Assembly (NCBI GenBank): GCA_020630435.1
Contig: JAHDBJ010000002.1
Location: 186,001 to 250,000, forward strand
DNA: 64,000 nt
Direction: 5' to 3'
Source of the DNA: Saprospiraceae bacterium
GTDB taxonomy: Bacteria; Bacteroidota; Bacteroidia; Chitinophagales; Saprospiraceae
Below are positions 1 to 8,101 of this stretch, one piece after another; the first letter of the stretch is position 1; each line of letters opens with the position of its first letter. The notes under the pieces were generated by a model, which saw only the letters and a list, made by a program, of their open reading frames with translations, was not told where the DNA came from and ran no database searches. The translations under genes were made by a program, and so were the position numbers.

Positions 1-64
1 TAATTTTATTTTTTTTGTATAAAATATAAAAAAAAATAAAGATGATTTTTTGAACATAAAACTG

Positions 65-72
65 TAACTTTG
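65..72 (+). promoter_or_regulatory. possible -7 promoter element of the Crp/Fnr gene
   Basis: TAACTTTG fits the Bacteroidota -7 consensus TAnnTTTG. No TTG is seen at the usual 19-21 bp upstream; the nearest ends at 52. It would leave a leader of about 130 nt before the gene at 205. Weak on its own. Confidence 0.3.
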
Positions 73-204
73 TGACATAGTTTAAATGTAAAAGTCTTAA
101 GAGTATATTCCCTAAAAAGTCTTTCATTCCTTACAATTGCCAATGAATCAAAATTTCATGTTGAAAAGCGAAAGTTTTAAAAATTATTCAAATCTATTTC
201 AGGT

Positions 205-888
205 ATGAAAACTACAATTACAAAAAGCAACTTTTTAAAAACTATCCCCCTATTTACAGTTTTGTCTGAAGAGGAGTTAGAGACATTTGGTCAAAGAGTG
301 GAAATAGAGGTAAAACCTAAACAAGAATTTGTTTACCTACCAGATGAATTATCAACACACCTTTTCTTCTTAATGGAAGGATCTATTAAGATAGGGACTC
401 ATTCTAGTGATGGAAGAGAAGTTATCAAGTCTGTTTTATATCCTACAGCTGTTTTTGGAGAGTTAGGACTCGTGGGGCAAACACATAGAATAGACTATGC
501 CAAAGCTATGGGTTCAGGCATTAAGTTTTGTTCTGTAGCTGTTAAAGATTTTAAAGCTTTGATGCGTAGCAATCACAAATTGTGCCTGAAAGTTTTTGAA
601 ATGATAGGTGAGCGTTTGAATGATGCAGAAAGTCGCCTAGAATCGTTAATCTTGAAAGATGCTAGAACAAGAATTATTGATTTCTTAAAAGATTCTGCAA
701 ATAAGAGAGGTCGAAAAGTAGGGTATGAAATGTTAGTGAAACATTCATTAACACAGCAAGATATTGCCAATATTACAGGAACATCTCGTCAAACAGTAAC
801 TTCTGTATTGAACGAGCTGAGAAAGTCTAATTTGATATATTTTAATAGACGTAGCATTTTGATACGTGATCTGCAAAGCTTACAATAA
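205..888 (+). CDS. Crp/Fnr-family transcriptional regulator
   Basis: This is a 227-residue Crp/Fnr-type regulator. Residues about 15-130 form the cyclic-nucleotide-binding-like beta roll, with a FGELGLVG stretch at 84-91 where the phosphate-binding cassette lies. The arginine that contacts cAMP in true Crp is not clearly present, so the ligand is unknown. A long dimerisation helix follows at about 120-150. The C-terminal winged helix has its HTH at about 182-205 (LTQQDIANITGTSRQTVTSV). There is no N-terminal cysteine cluster, so an Fnr-type iron-sulfur oxygen sensor is unlikely. The gene is monocistronic and converges on the FtsE-like gene 30 bp downstream. Family assignment is secure; the regulon cannot be read from the sequence. 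Confidence 0.9.
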   Translation: MKTTITKSNFLKTIPLFTVLSEEELETFGQRVEIEVKPKQEFVYLPDELSTHLFFLMEGSIKIGTHSSDGREVIKSVLYPTAVFGELGLVGQTHRIDYAKAMGSGIKFCSVAVKDFKALMRSNHKLCLKVFEMIGERLNDAESRLESLILKDARTRIIDFLKDSANKRGRKVGYEMLVKHSLTQQDIANITGTSRQTVTSVLNELRKSNLIYFNRRSILIRDLQSLQ

Positions 889-918
889 AACTAAAGGGGC
901 TCAACCCATTTATTTGAT

Positions 919-1626
919 TTAAACTACGAAATTTTCCTCATCTAGAATCCGTCCGCCTTGACAGCGGATGATTCTACTGGGGTAGTTTTCTAATATCCTG
1001 TAATCATGCGTAGCTAGTAATACGGCTGTTTTATATTCTTTATTTAATTTTCGTAATAGCAAAATTATATCGTCAGCCGTTTCTGGATCTAGATTTCCAC
1101 TAGGTTCATCAGCTAAGATTAATCTAGGATTATTCAATAAAGCTCTAGCAATTACGACTCGTTGTTGTTCCCCTCCTGAAATCTCATATGGCATTTTGTA
1201 GCCTTTAGTCTTTAGCCCCACCATATTTAATACGTCATCAATTCTATTAAGTATTCGTTTATTGTCCTTCCATCCAGTTGCTTCTAAAACAAATCTCAGA
1301 TTATTCTCTACATTTCTATCTTCAAGTAAGTTAAAGTCTTGAAAAACAATTCCTAATCTACGCCTTAATAGTGGAATGTTTTTCCAATTCATCTTACGAA
1401 GATCGTACTCCGCTACTATCCCTTTTCCTGAGGATAGAGGAAGTTCACCATATAATGCTTTTAGTAAAGTAGATTTTCCACTTCCTGTTTTACCTACTAG
1501 ATATACAAATTCGCCCATAGCTATTTTAAGATATACTTCTTTTAGTATAAGTTGCTCTCCTTGATGCAAAAAACAATCATCTAATTGGACGACGAGATTT
1601 TTTTCATTATTTTTTTTAAAAAACAT
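919..1626 (-). CDS. ftsE: FtsE-like ABC transporter ATP-binding protein
   Basis: This is a 235-residue ABC ATPase. Walker A is GKTGSGKS (45-52), the signature is SGGEQQ (150-155), Walker B is LILADEP (169-175) and the H-loop histidine is at 207. The segment LLRRRLGIVFQDFNLLEDR is typical of the FtsE/LolD branch. FtsE pairs with the membrane protein FtsX and controls peptidoglycan hydrolases at the septum, but no ftsX gene lies next to it. The N-terminal lysine- and asparagine-rich tail is short. The gene appears to stand alone, converging on the Crp-type regulator. LolD or another MacB-type ATPase is the main alternative, since FtsE and LolD are hard to separate by eye. Confidence 0.75.
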   Translation of the reverse strand: MFFKKNNEKNLVVQLDDCFLHQGEQLILKEVYLKIAMGEFVYLVGKTGSGKSTLLKALYGELPLSSGKGIVAEYDLRKMNWKNIPLLRRRLGIVFQDFNLLEDRNVENNLRFVLEATGWKDNKRILNRIDDVLNMVGLKTKGYKMPYEISGGEQQRVVIARALLNNPRLILADEPSGNLDPETADDIILLLRKLNKEYKTAVLLATHDYRILENYPSRIIRCQGGRILDEENFVV

Positions 1627-1853
1627 ACTTATTGATTCCTAGATAACAAACTGATAGAAATGAAGGCGTAAATTAGATAGATAATCTTAGCTAAACAAAT
1701 ACTAATTTAAAAAAAGAAAGAATTTGAAGCCTGATGATAAATAAATAGAATTACGAATTTGAAATACTAAGACCAGAAAATGATATGGGAATTAATTTAT
1801 GTATTTAAATTGCTTCGATAAGAAAATACTAAGATGTTTTGTAGACTAAACGT

Positions 1854-1885
1854 AAAAAACGAACCGAGTATATACTCGATTCGTT
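1854..1885 (-). terminator. rho-independent terminator of the minus-strand secreted-protein gene
   Basis: A 13-bp stem lies at 1858-1885 (AACGAACCGAGTA paired with TACTCGATTCGTT, one position becoming a G-U wobble in the minus-strand RNA). On the minus strand it is followed by six T at 1854-1859. It is about 50 bp past the stop of the gene at 1938-2807. The rest of the 311-bp gap 1627-1937 shows nothing else I can support. Confidence 0.75.
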
Positions 1886-1937
1886 CAATGAACATTGATT
1901 TATTGGGATTCCTTATTTCTGAATACTTCCTTTACGT

Positions 1938-2807
1938 TTACTTGGTTAAATATGTAAAAGAAGGATTAGGGCGACCTACATATTTTATATTTCTGAAACC
2001 ATATTTCTTAATAATCTTATAGGCTTTATAGGCTTCAGCTTTATTGTTTCCAAAATCTCTTATATAATTAGAACCATCAACTATTTTCCATCGACTATTG
2101 ATTCTTTTGACATGGATGTTTAGAGGGTTAAACGTAATACTATCTTCATTTGCCATACTACCATTTACTGCTCGTCCATTTTTTAGGAGATAGGTAAAAG
2201 ATGGATTAGCACGACCGACAAAACAACTTTGATTAAATCCATAATATTGGCAAATGGTAATGATTTTTTTCGCTTCTTCTTTAGTTGGCGCACTAAAGAC
2301 GTAGTGTGTACCGTCTTTTACAATATATTTTCCTTTGTAGTAACCTATGGTTAAGTTTTGAGGATTGAAAGAAACACAATCTTCATTGAGAGAAGATGAA
2401 GCGACTGTTTTTCTCTTCATTTTATGATATGTTGTTTTGGGAGTTCTTCCATTTGGATAAGTGGTATGTACTTTAGCAATTATGATCGCTCCTTCTTTAC
2501 GCATTACGATTTGTTGAGTAAGACCACTAGATAATTTGTAATTAGCACTTATTCGACTATGCCCCGCTGCTTGAAAGTAATTGCCTCTCTCTGTTCCCCA
2601 ATGGCAAGCGCTTGTTCCACAATTCCCATAAGCACTTACATTAGCTCTTCCTGAATTGACGTCTATAGTCATCTTTTTTAAATCTGTAGCGTTTAAGTCC
2701 ATATTTACCCAATCGCCACTAAAAGCTGTAATAGGTGTTGTTCCTCCAAAAACCATAGTAGATAAACTTATTAGAAGTAAAATGAAAATAATTTGGATCG
2801 TTCTCAT
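1938..2807 (-). CDS. secreted protein with two copies of a VGRxNPSFTYL domain
   Basis: I cannot name this 289-residue protein. It begins with a signal peptide (MRTIQIIFILLLISLSTMVFG). Residues about 29-130 form a first domain with a W-N-D stretch and two cysteines in NCGTSACHWG. Two tandem copies of a roughly 70-residue domain follow, at about 140-210 and 219-289. Each copy starts with NED..(S/T)FNP, has a K/W-I-V-D/K-G core and ends VGR(A/P)NPSFTYL. From memory, similar first-domain/repeat pairs occur in secreted bacterial proteins without a known role. The gene is monocistronic and has its own terminator. An extracellular binding role is a guess from the secretion signal and duplicated domain. 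Confidence 0.75.
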   Translation of the reverse strand: MRTIQIIFILLLISLSTMVFGGTTPITAFSGDWVNMDLNATDLKKMTIDVNSGRANVSAYGNCGTSACHWGTERGNYFQAAGHSRISANYKLSSGLTQQIVMRKEGAIIIAKVHTTYPNGRTPKTTYHKMKRKTVASSSLNEDCVSFNPQNLTIGYYKGKYIVKDGTHYVFSAPTKEEAKKIITICQYYGFNQSCFVGRANPSFTYLLKNGRAVNGSMANEDSITFNPLNIHVKRINSRWKIVDGSNYIRDFGNNKAEAYKAYKIIKKYGFRNIKYVGRPNPSFTYLTK

Positions 2808-3284
2808 GATATTTATTTTTGGTGAAATAATTTTTAATCAATACAATCCTTTATACCATCAAAAATGATAGCGTTACTGAAAATGATTTTTTTTTAGTTT
2901 GATAAACTCTTAGGAAAGAAGTGTTCTAGTATTATTTCTAGGTAGAATGATTCAGTTGAAAGGTGATATGAATTAGCTTTACTTTATACAAAAAAACTTG
3001 ATTATAGATAGTGTTAAAATAGGATAATATCTTCAAATATTATGATATTTTGAATTATTATTGTGCAGTTGTTTTCTTTATGCTATATTGTCAAGACTTT
3101 ATAATAATTTCATATTTCTGTTTGTATAAGGCAGCAAAGTCTAGAAAGCAAGTATCTTATAAGTTAAGCTAACCAATGCTTCTACATACTAGATATTAAT
3201 CAAGGCAAAAATAAAAACACTTAATATCCATTTTTTTAGGATAGGTATTTGTCTTATACCTTTGAAATAATGTAAAATAAACAA
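2808..3284. other. 477-bp divergent intergenic region
   Basis: This very AT-rich spacer separates the divergent secreted-protein gene and the giant adhesin gene. I see a -7-like element for the adhesin (listed separately) and a weak short hairpin near 2897-2910. There is no small gene or RNA that I can support. Confidence 0.6.
3257..3264 (+). promoter_or_regulatory. likely -7 promoter element of the adhesin cassette
   Basis: TACCTTTG matches TAnnTTTG, 20 bp before the adhesin start codon. No clean TTG sits at -33; that area is T-rich (3231-3237). Spacing to the gene is similar to that of the 11240 and 18902 elements. Confidence 0.45.
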
Positions 3285-6200
3285 ATGAAAAGATACCTTC
3301 TCTCTCTCGTGTTTTTTTTAAATATTTTTTATTTAAATGCAGAAAACACTAAAACATTTTACTATACTACTAGTTCATACACCTATTTAGCTCCAGACTC
3401 ACTACTAACCGTTGAAGTTGTAGAAGATACAATTTGTGAAGGAACAAAAGCAATGATGAGTATTAAAAATGCAGAATTAGGTGTAACATATCAGTTAAAT
3501 CTTGGAGGACAGCTAGTAGGTGTGCCTAAAATAGGAACAGGGAACGATTTAAGTTTTGAAACACCTGAACTAAATCAAGATACTGTTATTGTTGTTATGG
3601 CTAGTGATAATATTGATGTAGTAACATTAGAAGATTCGATCTTTGTTACTGTGAGTAATTTGTCTGTTGTGACACACACCTTCAACGAGACACCTTATAC
3701 CAATGATGGTGCGGTTTCAGTATGTGTTGATGGAGATTTTCCCCCTTTTGATGTAACGATCTCTTCTCAAGGTTCAAGTATTATACGTGAAGTAGATGGT
3801 GATTGTTTAAATAATTATAGAATTACAGGGCTAACAACTGGAGTTTATGTCTTAAATATTTTAGATGCACAAGGTTGTCAGAAAAACGAACAAATTACAA
3901 TTGGACAAGCAGATTGTACAGGTTTTAAAATTAAAGAAGCAACAGTTTATCAAGGAGTATCTTGTAAAGGGGTAAAAGATGGTATAATTGAGGTTATGTT
4001 TGATGCAACAAAAGTAAGTGATGTAGAGTATCTTGAAGTACATGTAGGAAATGGTATTCCTCCCCAAATATTTACTCAAGAAGAGATAGGCTTGGGGTCT
4101 GTATTTATACAAAATTTACCTGATGGAGAATATAATATAGTTGTAGTAGATGATGAAGGTTGTCAGGCGCAGTATATTCAAAACCCTATAAGAATTCAAG
4201 AAAGTAATATTGTAATTGAAACAGTAGCCACAACCACTCCGATTTCTGGGTCTGGTAACCAAGATGGACAAATAGAACTTTGTATTACAAATATTTCAGA
4301 ACCTATAGAATTAATAGTAGAACCAAGTATTGCAAATATGATTGGCAATAACACTACACCTAATTGTGATACGACCATTGTGTTAAGTGATTTAGGAGAA
4401 GGTATTTACGATATTCTTATATCTAGTGCTGCGGGCTGTGCGGATAGTTTATCAATAACGTTAACAGATCCTAGTTGTGATCTTGAAGTCAACGATGTAG
4501 AAGTAAATGCTGTCAATTGTTTTGGGGATACAGGTGGAAGTATAGTAATTGATGTGTCTGGAGGTCTAGCACCCTATCAGTTTTCTATTGATAGAGGTGA
4601 AACATTTACAGCTCCTCAAGCAGATAATTCTTTTGAATTTGTAGATCTCTCAGCAGGTAGTTATACGATCGTTGTAAAAGATGATTCAGATTGTAAAGCA
4701 TATTGGACTAATTCAGTTATGTTATCCCAGCCATCAATGATTTCGGTAGATACTAGCCTGACCCATATTAGCAGATTTAATGCTAATAGTGGTATGGTAG
4801 AGCTATGTTTGAATAATGGATTTCCTCCTTATAATATTCAAATCGAAGGGAATGCTGCTATCCCTGATACATTATTTAATAGAGAATGTGATGTAACCTA
4901 TCTTTATAGTGGTTTGTCAGCAGGTAAGTATACCTTTAATATTACAGATAACAATGGGTGTAGAGTTAATGAAGTAGTAAACTTATATTCATCTACTTGT
5001 GAAGATTTTTATGTTGATTCTTTGAGAATAGATGCTGCAAATTGTTTTGGAGACGAACAGTCAAGTGTACATTTTCAACTTGAGGGAGGAACTCCTCCAT
5101 TTATATATTATATGACTGGTTTAGAACCAACAGAATTTCTGCTTGATTCATTTTATATTAATGGTTTAGATACAGGAAGTTACCAACTGTTTATTTATGA
5201 TTCAAACGATTGTTTGGCAATAGCGAATAAAATTGAAATTACTGAAAAGCAAGCAATGTCAAGTACTTTTGATTTTATTCCACCTTGTCCTATGGGATCA
5301 AATGGTGTTATTTGTATAGATGGTCAGGGAGGTGTTGCAAATGAAAACCCTCCACCATATAATTACACGTTGACAAATTCTGATGGAGAAGCGTTTCCTG
5401 TTATATATGGAGAGGAAAATTCTGGACCTATAAAATGTGAAACAGGAGATTATTTTGCAGAGGGCTTAATGGAAGATGAGTATTGTGTCATTATGCAAGA
5501 TTCTTTAATTTGTGAAGCTCAAGGAGTTACAACTTTAACGCCTTTAGGAATTGAATCCAATATAGATGTAGAACCAACATGTACAGGAGGAGCTATTGGT
5601 AGTGCAATTGCGGAAGGTATTGGTGGTACAGGAATTGGGGCGTTTACTTATGAATGGGAAAATGGGGAGACAACTCAAGAGGTCATAGGTCTTACAAATG
5701 GAGAGTATGATGTTACAGTAACAGACATAAGAGGGTGTACGACTGTAAATACAGCTATAATTGATGTTTATACTGTTGATGTAGTACTAACCCCTTCGCC
5801 TACTTGTATTGAACAGGCTAAAGGCTCAATATCAGTATTTGTTAATGATGCTCAATCTCCTATCAATTATACATGGAGTACAGGAGCTACAACATCAGAG
5901 ATTTCTGATCTATCTAATGGTGAATATAGTCTTACGGTTGTAGATGCTTTAGGTTGCCCAGGTTCTGCTAGTACAACAGTAGATTTGTATTCTGTTGATG
6001 TTACGGTTGGAGCAACAGCCTCATGCGAAGGACAAAGTACGGGACAAGTGAGTGCTCAAGGAGCAAACGGGATAGGTTCTTATGCCTATAATTGGGATAA
6101 TGGTAATACCGCTCAAACTCAAGATGTTCCTACTGGGACATATATGGTTACTGCAACAGATGTTAATGGTTGTCAAGGAACAAATTCAGTCTTTGTTGAT

Positions 6201-6950
6201 GAAATTGCAATTATAATAGATGAACTCATATCAACGGGTACTTGTGAGGGAGAATCCACAGGAAGCATCTCTTTGTCTGTATCAGGTGGTGAAGTTCCTT
6301 ATAATTATACTTGGAACAGTTCAGCTGCTTCAGGAGAAGACCCCACGGGACTTTCTGCAGGAGACTATAGTGTAACCATAACCGATGTGAATGGTTGTAC
6401 ACAAACGGCAATGACTACGATAGAAACATTTCCTGCTGTAGCCGTTGACGCTACAGGTGCTACAACTATTGTACAAGGGAATTCTACGATGCTTGGTTCT
6501 ATTGTATCTGGAGGGACAAATCCTTTTATGTATACTTGGACACCAGGTGTTAATGATTCGACAAGTCCTAATCCTGAAGTTACTCCTTCTACGACCACTA
6601 CCTATACTGTAGTGGTTACAGACTCAAATGGTTGTACAGCATTCGATGATGTAACAGTAGAAGTTGTAGAAAGATATATAGTAGTCGCCCCTTCTGGGTT
6701 TTCCCCCAATGGTGATGGTGAAAACGAAGAGTTTATTCCTTTTAGTCCAAATATCAATGCAGAAATTACCCTTATTCGAGTTTTTAATAGATGGGGTAAC
6801 AAAGTCTTTGAAAGTGTTGACGGTTCTGGATGGGATGGGATGTATGAAGGAAAAGAACAGCCTATCGGAACGTATGTTTATCTCATTGAATATTTGAATG
6901 CAGCAGGAGAAACAGAACAGTTAAGTGGTCAAGTTACGTTGGTTCGATAA
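3285..6950 (+). CDS. giant T9SS-secreted adhesin with SprB-type repeats and type B C-terminal domain
   Basis: This 1221-residue secreted protein has an N-terminal signal peptide (MKRYLLSLVFFLNIFYLNA). The body is a run of beta-rich repeats with recurring cues such as GLTTGVYVL, DLSAGSYTIVVKDDSDC and LSNGEYSLTVVDALGC, typical of SprB repeats. The last 90 residues or so hold the type B T9SS sorting domain, with FSPNGDGENE, RVFNRWGNKVFE and PIGTYVYLIEY. The family is exported through T9SS and held on the cell surface, acting in gliding or adhesion. The regularly spaced cysteines near repeat ends could form disulfides. It heads a cassette with a PorP/SprF-like gene and an OmpA/PD40 gene. Its ligand is unknown. 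Confidence 0.92.
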   Translation: MKRYLLSLVFFLNIFYLNAENTKTFYYTTSSYTYLAPDSLLTVEVVEDTICEGTKAMMSIKNAELGVTYQLNLGGQLVGVPKIGTGNDLSFETPELNQDTVIVVMASDNIDVVTLEDSIFVTVSNLSVVTHTFNETPYTNDGAVSVCVDGDFPPFDVTISSQGSSIIREVDGDCLNNYRITGLTTGVYVLNILDAQGCQKNEQITIGQADCTGFKIKEATVYQGVSCKGVKDGIIEVMFDATKVSDVEYLEVHVGNGIPPQIFTQEEIGLGSVFIQNLPDGEYNIVVVDDEGCQAQYIQNPIRIQESNIVIETVATTTPISGSGNQDGQIELCITNISEPIELIVEPSIANMIGNNTTPNCDTTIVLSDLGEGIYDILISSAAGCADSLSITLTDPSCDLEVNDVEVNAVNCFGDTGGSIVIDVSGGLAPYQFSIDRGETFTAPQADNSFEFVDLSAGSYTIVVKDDSDCKAYWTNSVMLSQPSMISVDTSLTHISRFNANSGMVELCLNNGFPPYNIQIEGNAAIPDTLFNRECDVTYLYSGLSAGKYTFNITDNNGCRVNEVVNLYSSTCEDFYVDSLRIDAANCFGDEQSSVHFQLEGGTPPFIYYMTGLEPTEFLLDSFYINGLDTGSYQLFIYDSNDCLAIANKIEITEKQAMSSTFDFIPPCPMGSNGVICIDGQGGVANENPPPYNYTLTNSDGEAFPVIYGEENSGPIKCETGDYFAEGLMEDEYCVIMQDSLICEAQGVTTLTPLGIESNIDVEPTCTGGAIGSAIAEGIGGTGIGAFTYEWENGETTQEVIGLTNGEYDVTVTDIRGCTTVNTAIIDVYTVDVVLTPSPTCIEQAKGSISVFVNDAQSPINYTWSTGATTSEISDLSNGEYSLTVVDALGCPGSASTTVDLYSVDVTVGATASCEGQSTGQVSAQGANGIGSYAYNWDNGNTAQTQDVPTGTYMVTATDVNGCQGTNSVFVDEIAIIIDELISTGTCEGESTGSISLSVSGGEVPYNYTWNSSAASGEDPTGLSAGDYSVTITDVNGCTQTAMTTIETFPAVAVDATGATTIVQGNSTMLGSIVSGGTNPFMYTWTPGVNDSTSPNPEVTPSTTTTYTVVVTDSNGCTAFDDVTVEVVERYIVVAPSGFSPNGDGENEEFIPFSPNINAEITLIRVFNRWGNKVFESVDGSGWDGMYEGKEQPIGTYVYLIEYLNAAGETEQLSGQVTLVR

Positions 6951-6982
6951 TATTTATTAAAATAATTACGAAAATGCCTAAA

Positions 6983-7001
6983 GATGTATTTCAAATGCAT
7001 C
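6983..7001 (+). other. short hairpin between adhesin and porP/sprF
   Basis: GATGTAT and ATGCATC pair around a 5-nt loop (one G-U) in the 74-bp gap after the adhesin. There is no T-run, so a terminator is unlikely. It may stabilise or partly attenuate the transcript, but it could be chance. Confidence 0.25.
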
Positions 7002-7024
7002 GGTAGATATAATAAAATTAGCAG

Positions 7025-8023
7025 ATGAAATTTATAAAAATCCTAATTCTTTTTTTGCTTCCAATGAATTTATGGGCTCAGGATATTCATTATTCTCAGT
7101 TTTATGAAACGCCTTTATTGATAAATCCATCGTTAACAGGACATATTGAGGGTTCATATCGAGTGAAAGCGATTTATCGAAATCAGTGGGGCAATATTAC
7201 GGCTGGTGGGGTATATTCTACCCCCGCAGTTTCTTTTGATATGAATTTTAAACAAGGAGATTCTCGAAATACATTTGGAGGGGGCTTGGCTTTGTATAAT
7301 GATCAAACAGGAGATGATCACCTATCTACGCTAGGCTTTTTTGCATCAGCAGCCTACCACCTAAGCTTGGATAAAAAAGAAATGAACTATCTTTCTTTTG
7401 GTATTCAAGGAGGCTATATTAATAAGCAGATTAATCCAGAGAATATTGTTTTCTTTAACCAATTTGATAGTAATGGTAATCCTACGGGAAGTTCAGGCGA
7501 AAACTTTGATAATACAAGTATTAGTGGTACTGATCTTCGGTTTGGTATTACTTACAGTAACTACTCGCCAAGTGGAAGTATCCTAAAACTAGGAGCTGCC
7601 TATATGCATATTCTAAAATTTCAAGAAAGTTTTTTGGGTGATACTGAAAATGCTCTACCTGGTCGCTTGGTCTTACATGGTGAAGCAAAATTACCACTTA
7701 GTGAGAAATTTGGTTTGATGCCCAATTTCTTATTTATGAACCAAACCAGTATCTCAGAGATTAATGTTGGTTCAAATGTGTTATATCAAGTTTCTCCTGA
7801 TATTGGAGCAATGTTAGGTGCAGGTTTCCGTTTTGGGGATGCTGCTATTTTTGTAATGGGATTTAACTTTAAAGGCGCAAATTTAGGGTTCAGTTACGAC
7901 TTTAATGTATCAGATCTTTCGGCGACTACAAATAATGTAGGCGGTTTTGAAGTGAGTTTAGGGTATATCGGTCGTATTGTAAAGCCAGCAGAGCCAATTT
8001 ATCCTGCGGTAAGGTATTTTTAA
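7025..8023 (+). CDS. PorP/SprF-family type IX secretion membrane protein
   Basis: This 332-residue outer-membrane beta-barrel has a signal peptide (MKFIKILILFLLPMNLWA). The start of the mature protein, QDIHYSQFYETPLLINPSLTG, is the hallmark of the PorP/SprF family, and NTFGGGLALYNDQTGD is also typical. SprF is needed for its partner SprB to reach the surface, and paralogues usually sit directly after the type B CTD protein they serve. That is the arrangement here, 74 bp after the adhesin. I infer a dedicated role in exporting or anchoring that adhesin. Family call is very secure; specificity comes from context. Confidence 0.93.
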   Translation: MKFIKILILFLLPMNLWAQDIHYSQFYETPLLINPSLTGHIEGSYRVKAIYRNQWGNITAGGVYSTPAVSFDMNFKQGDSRNTFGGGLALYNDQTGDDHLSTLGFFASAAYHLSLDKKEMNYLSFGIQGGYINKQINPENIVFFNQFDSNGNPTGSSGENFDNTSISGTDLRFGITYSNYSPSGSILKLGAAYMHILKFQESFLGDTENALPGRLVLHGEAKLPLSEKFGLMPNFLFMNQTSISEINVGSNVLYQVSPDIGAMLGAGFRFGDAAIFVMGFNFKGANLGFSYDFNVSDLSATTNNVGGFEVSLGYIGRIVKPAEPIYPAVRYF

Positions 8024-8101
8024 AAACCATTTTTATAAAATAATTAATTTATTTAGACCTAATTCAGAATATTCTATCCCATAGAATGAAATCTATATAA
8101 A

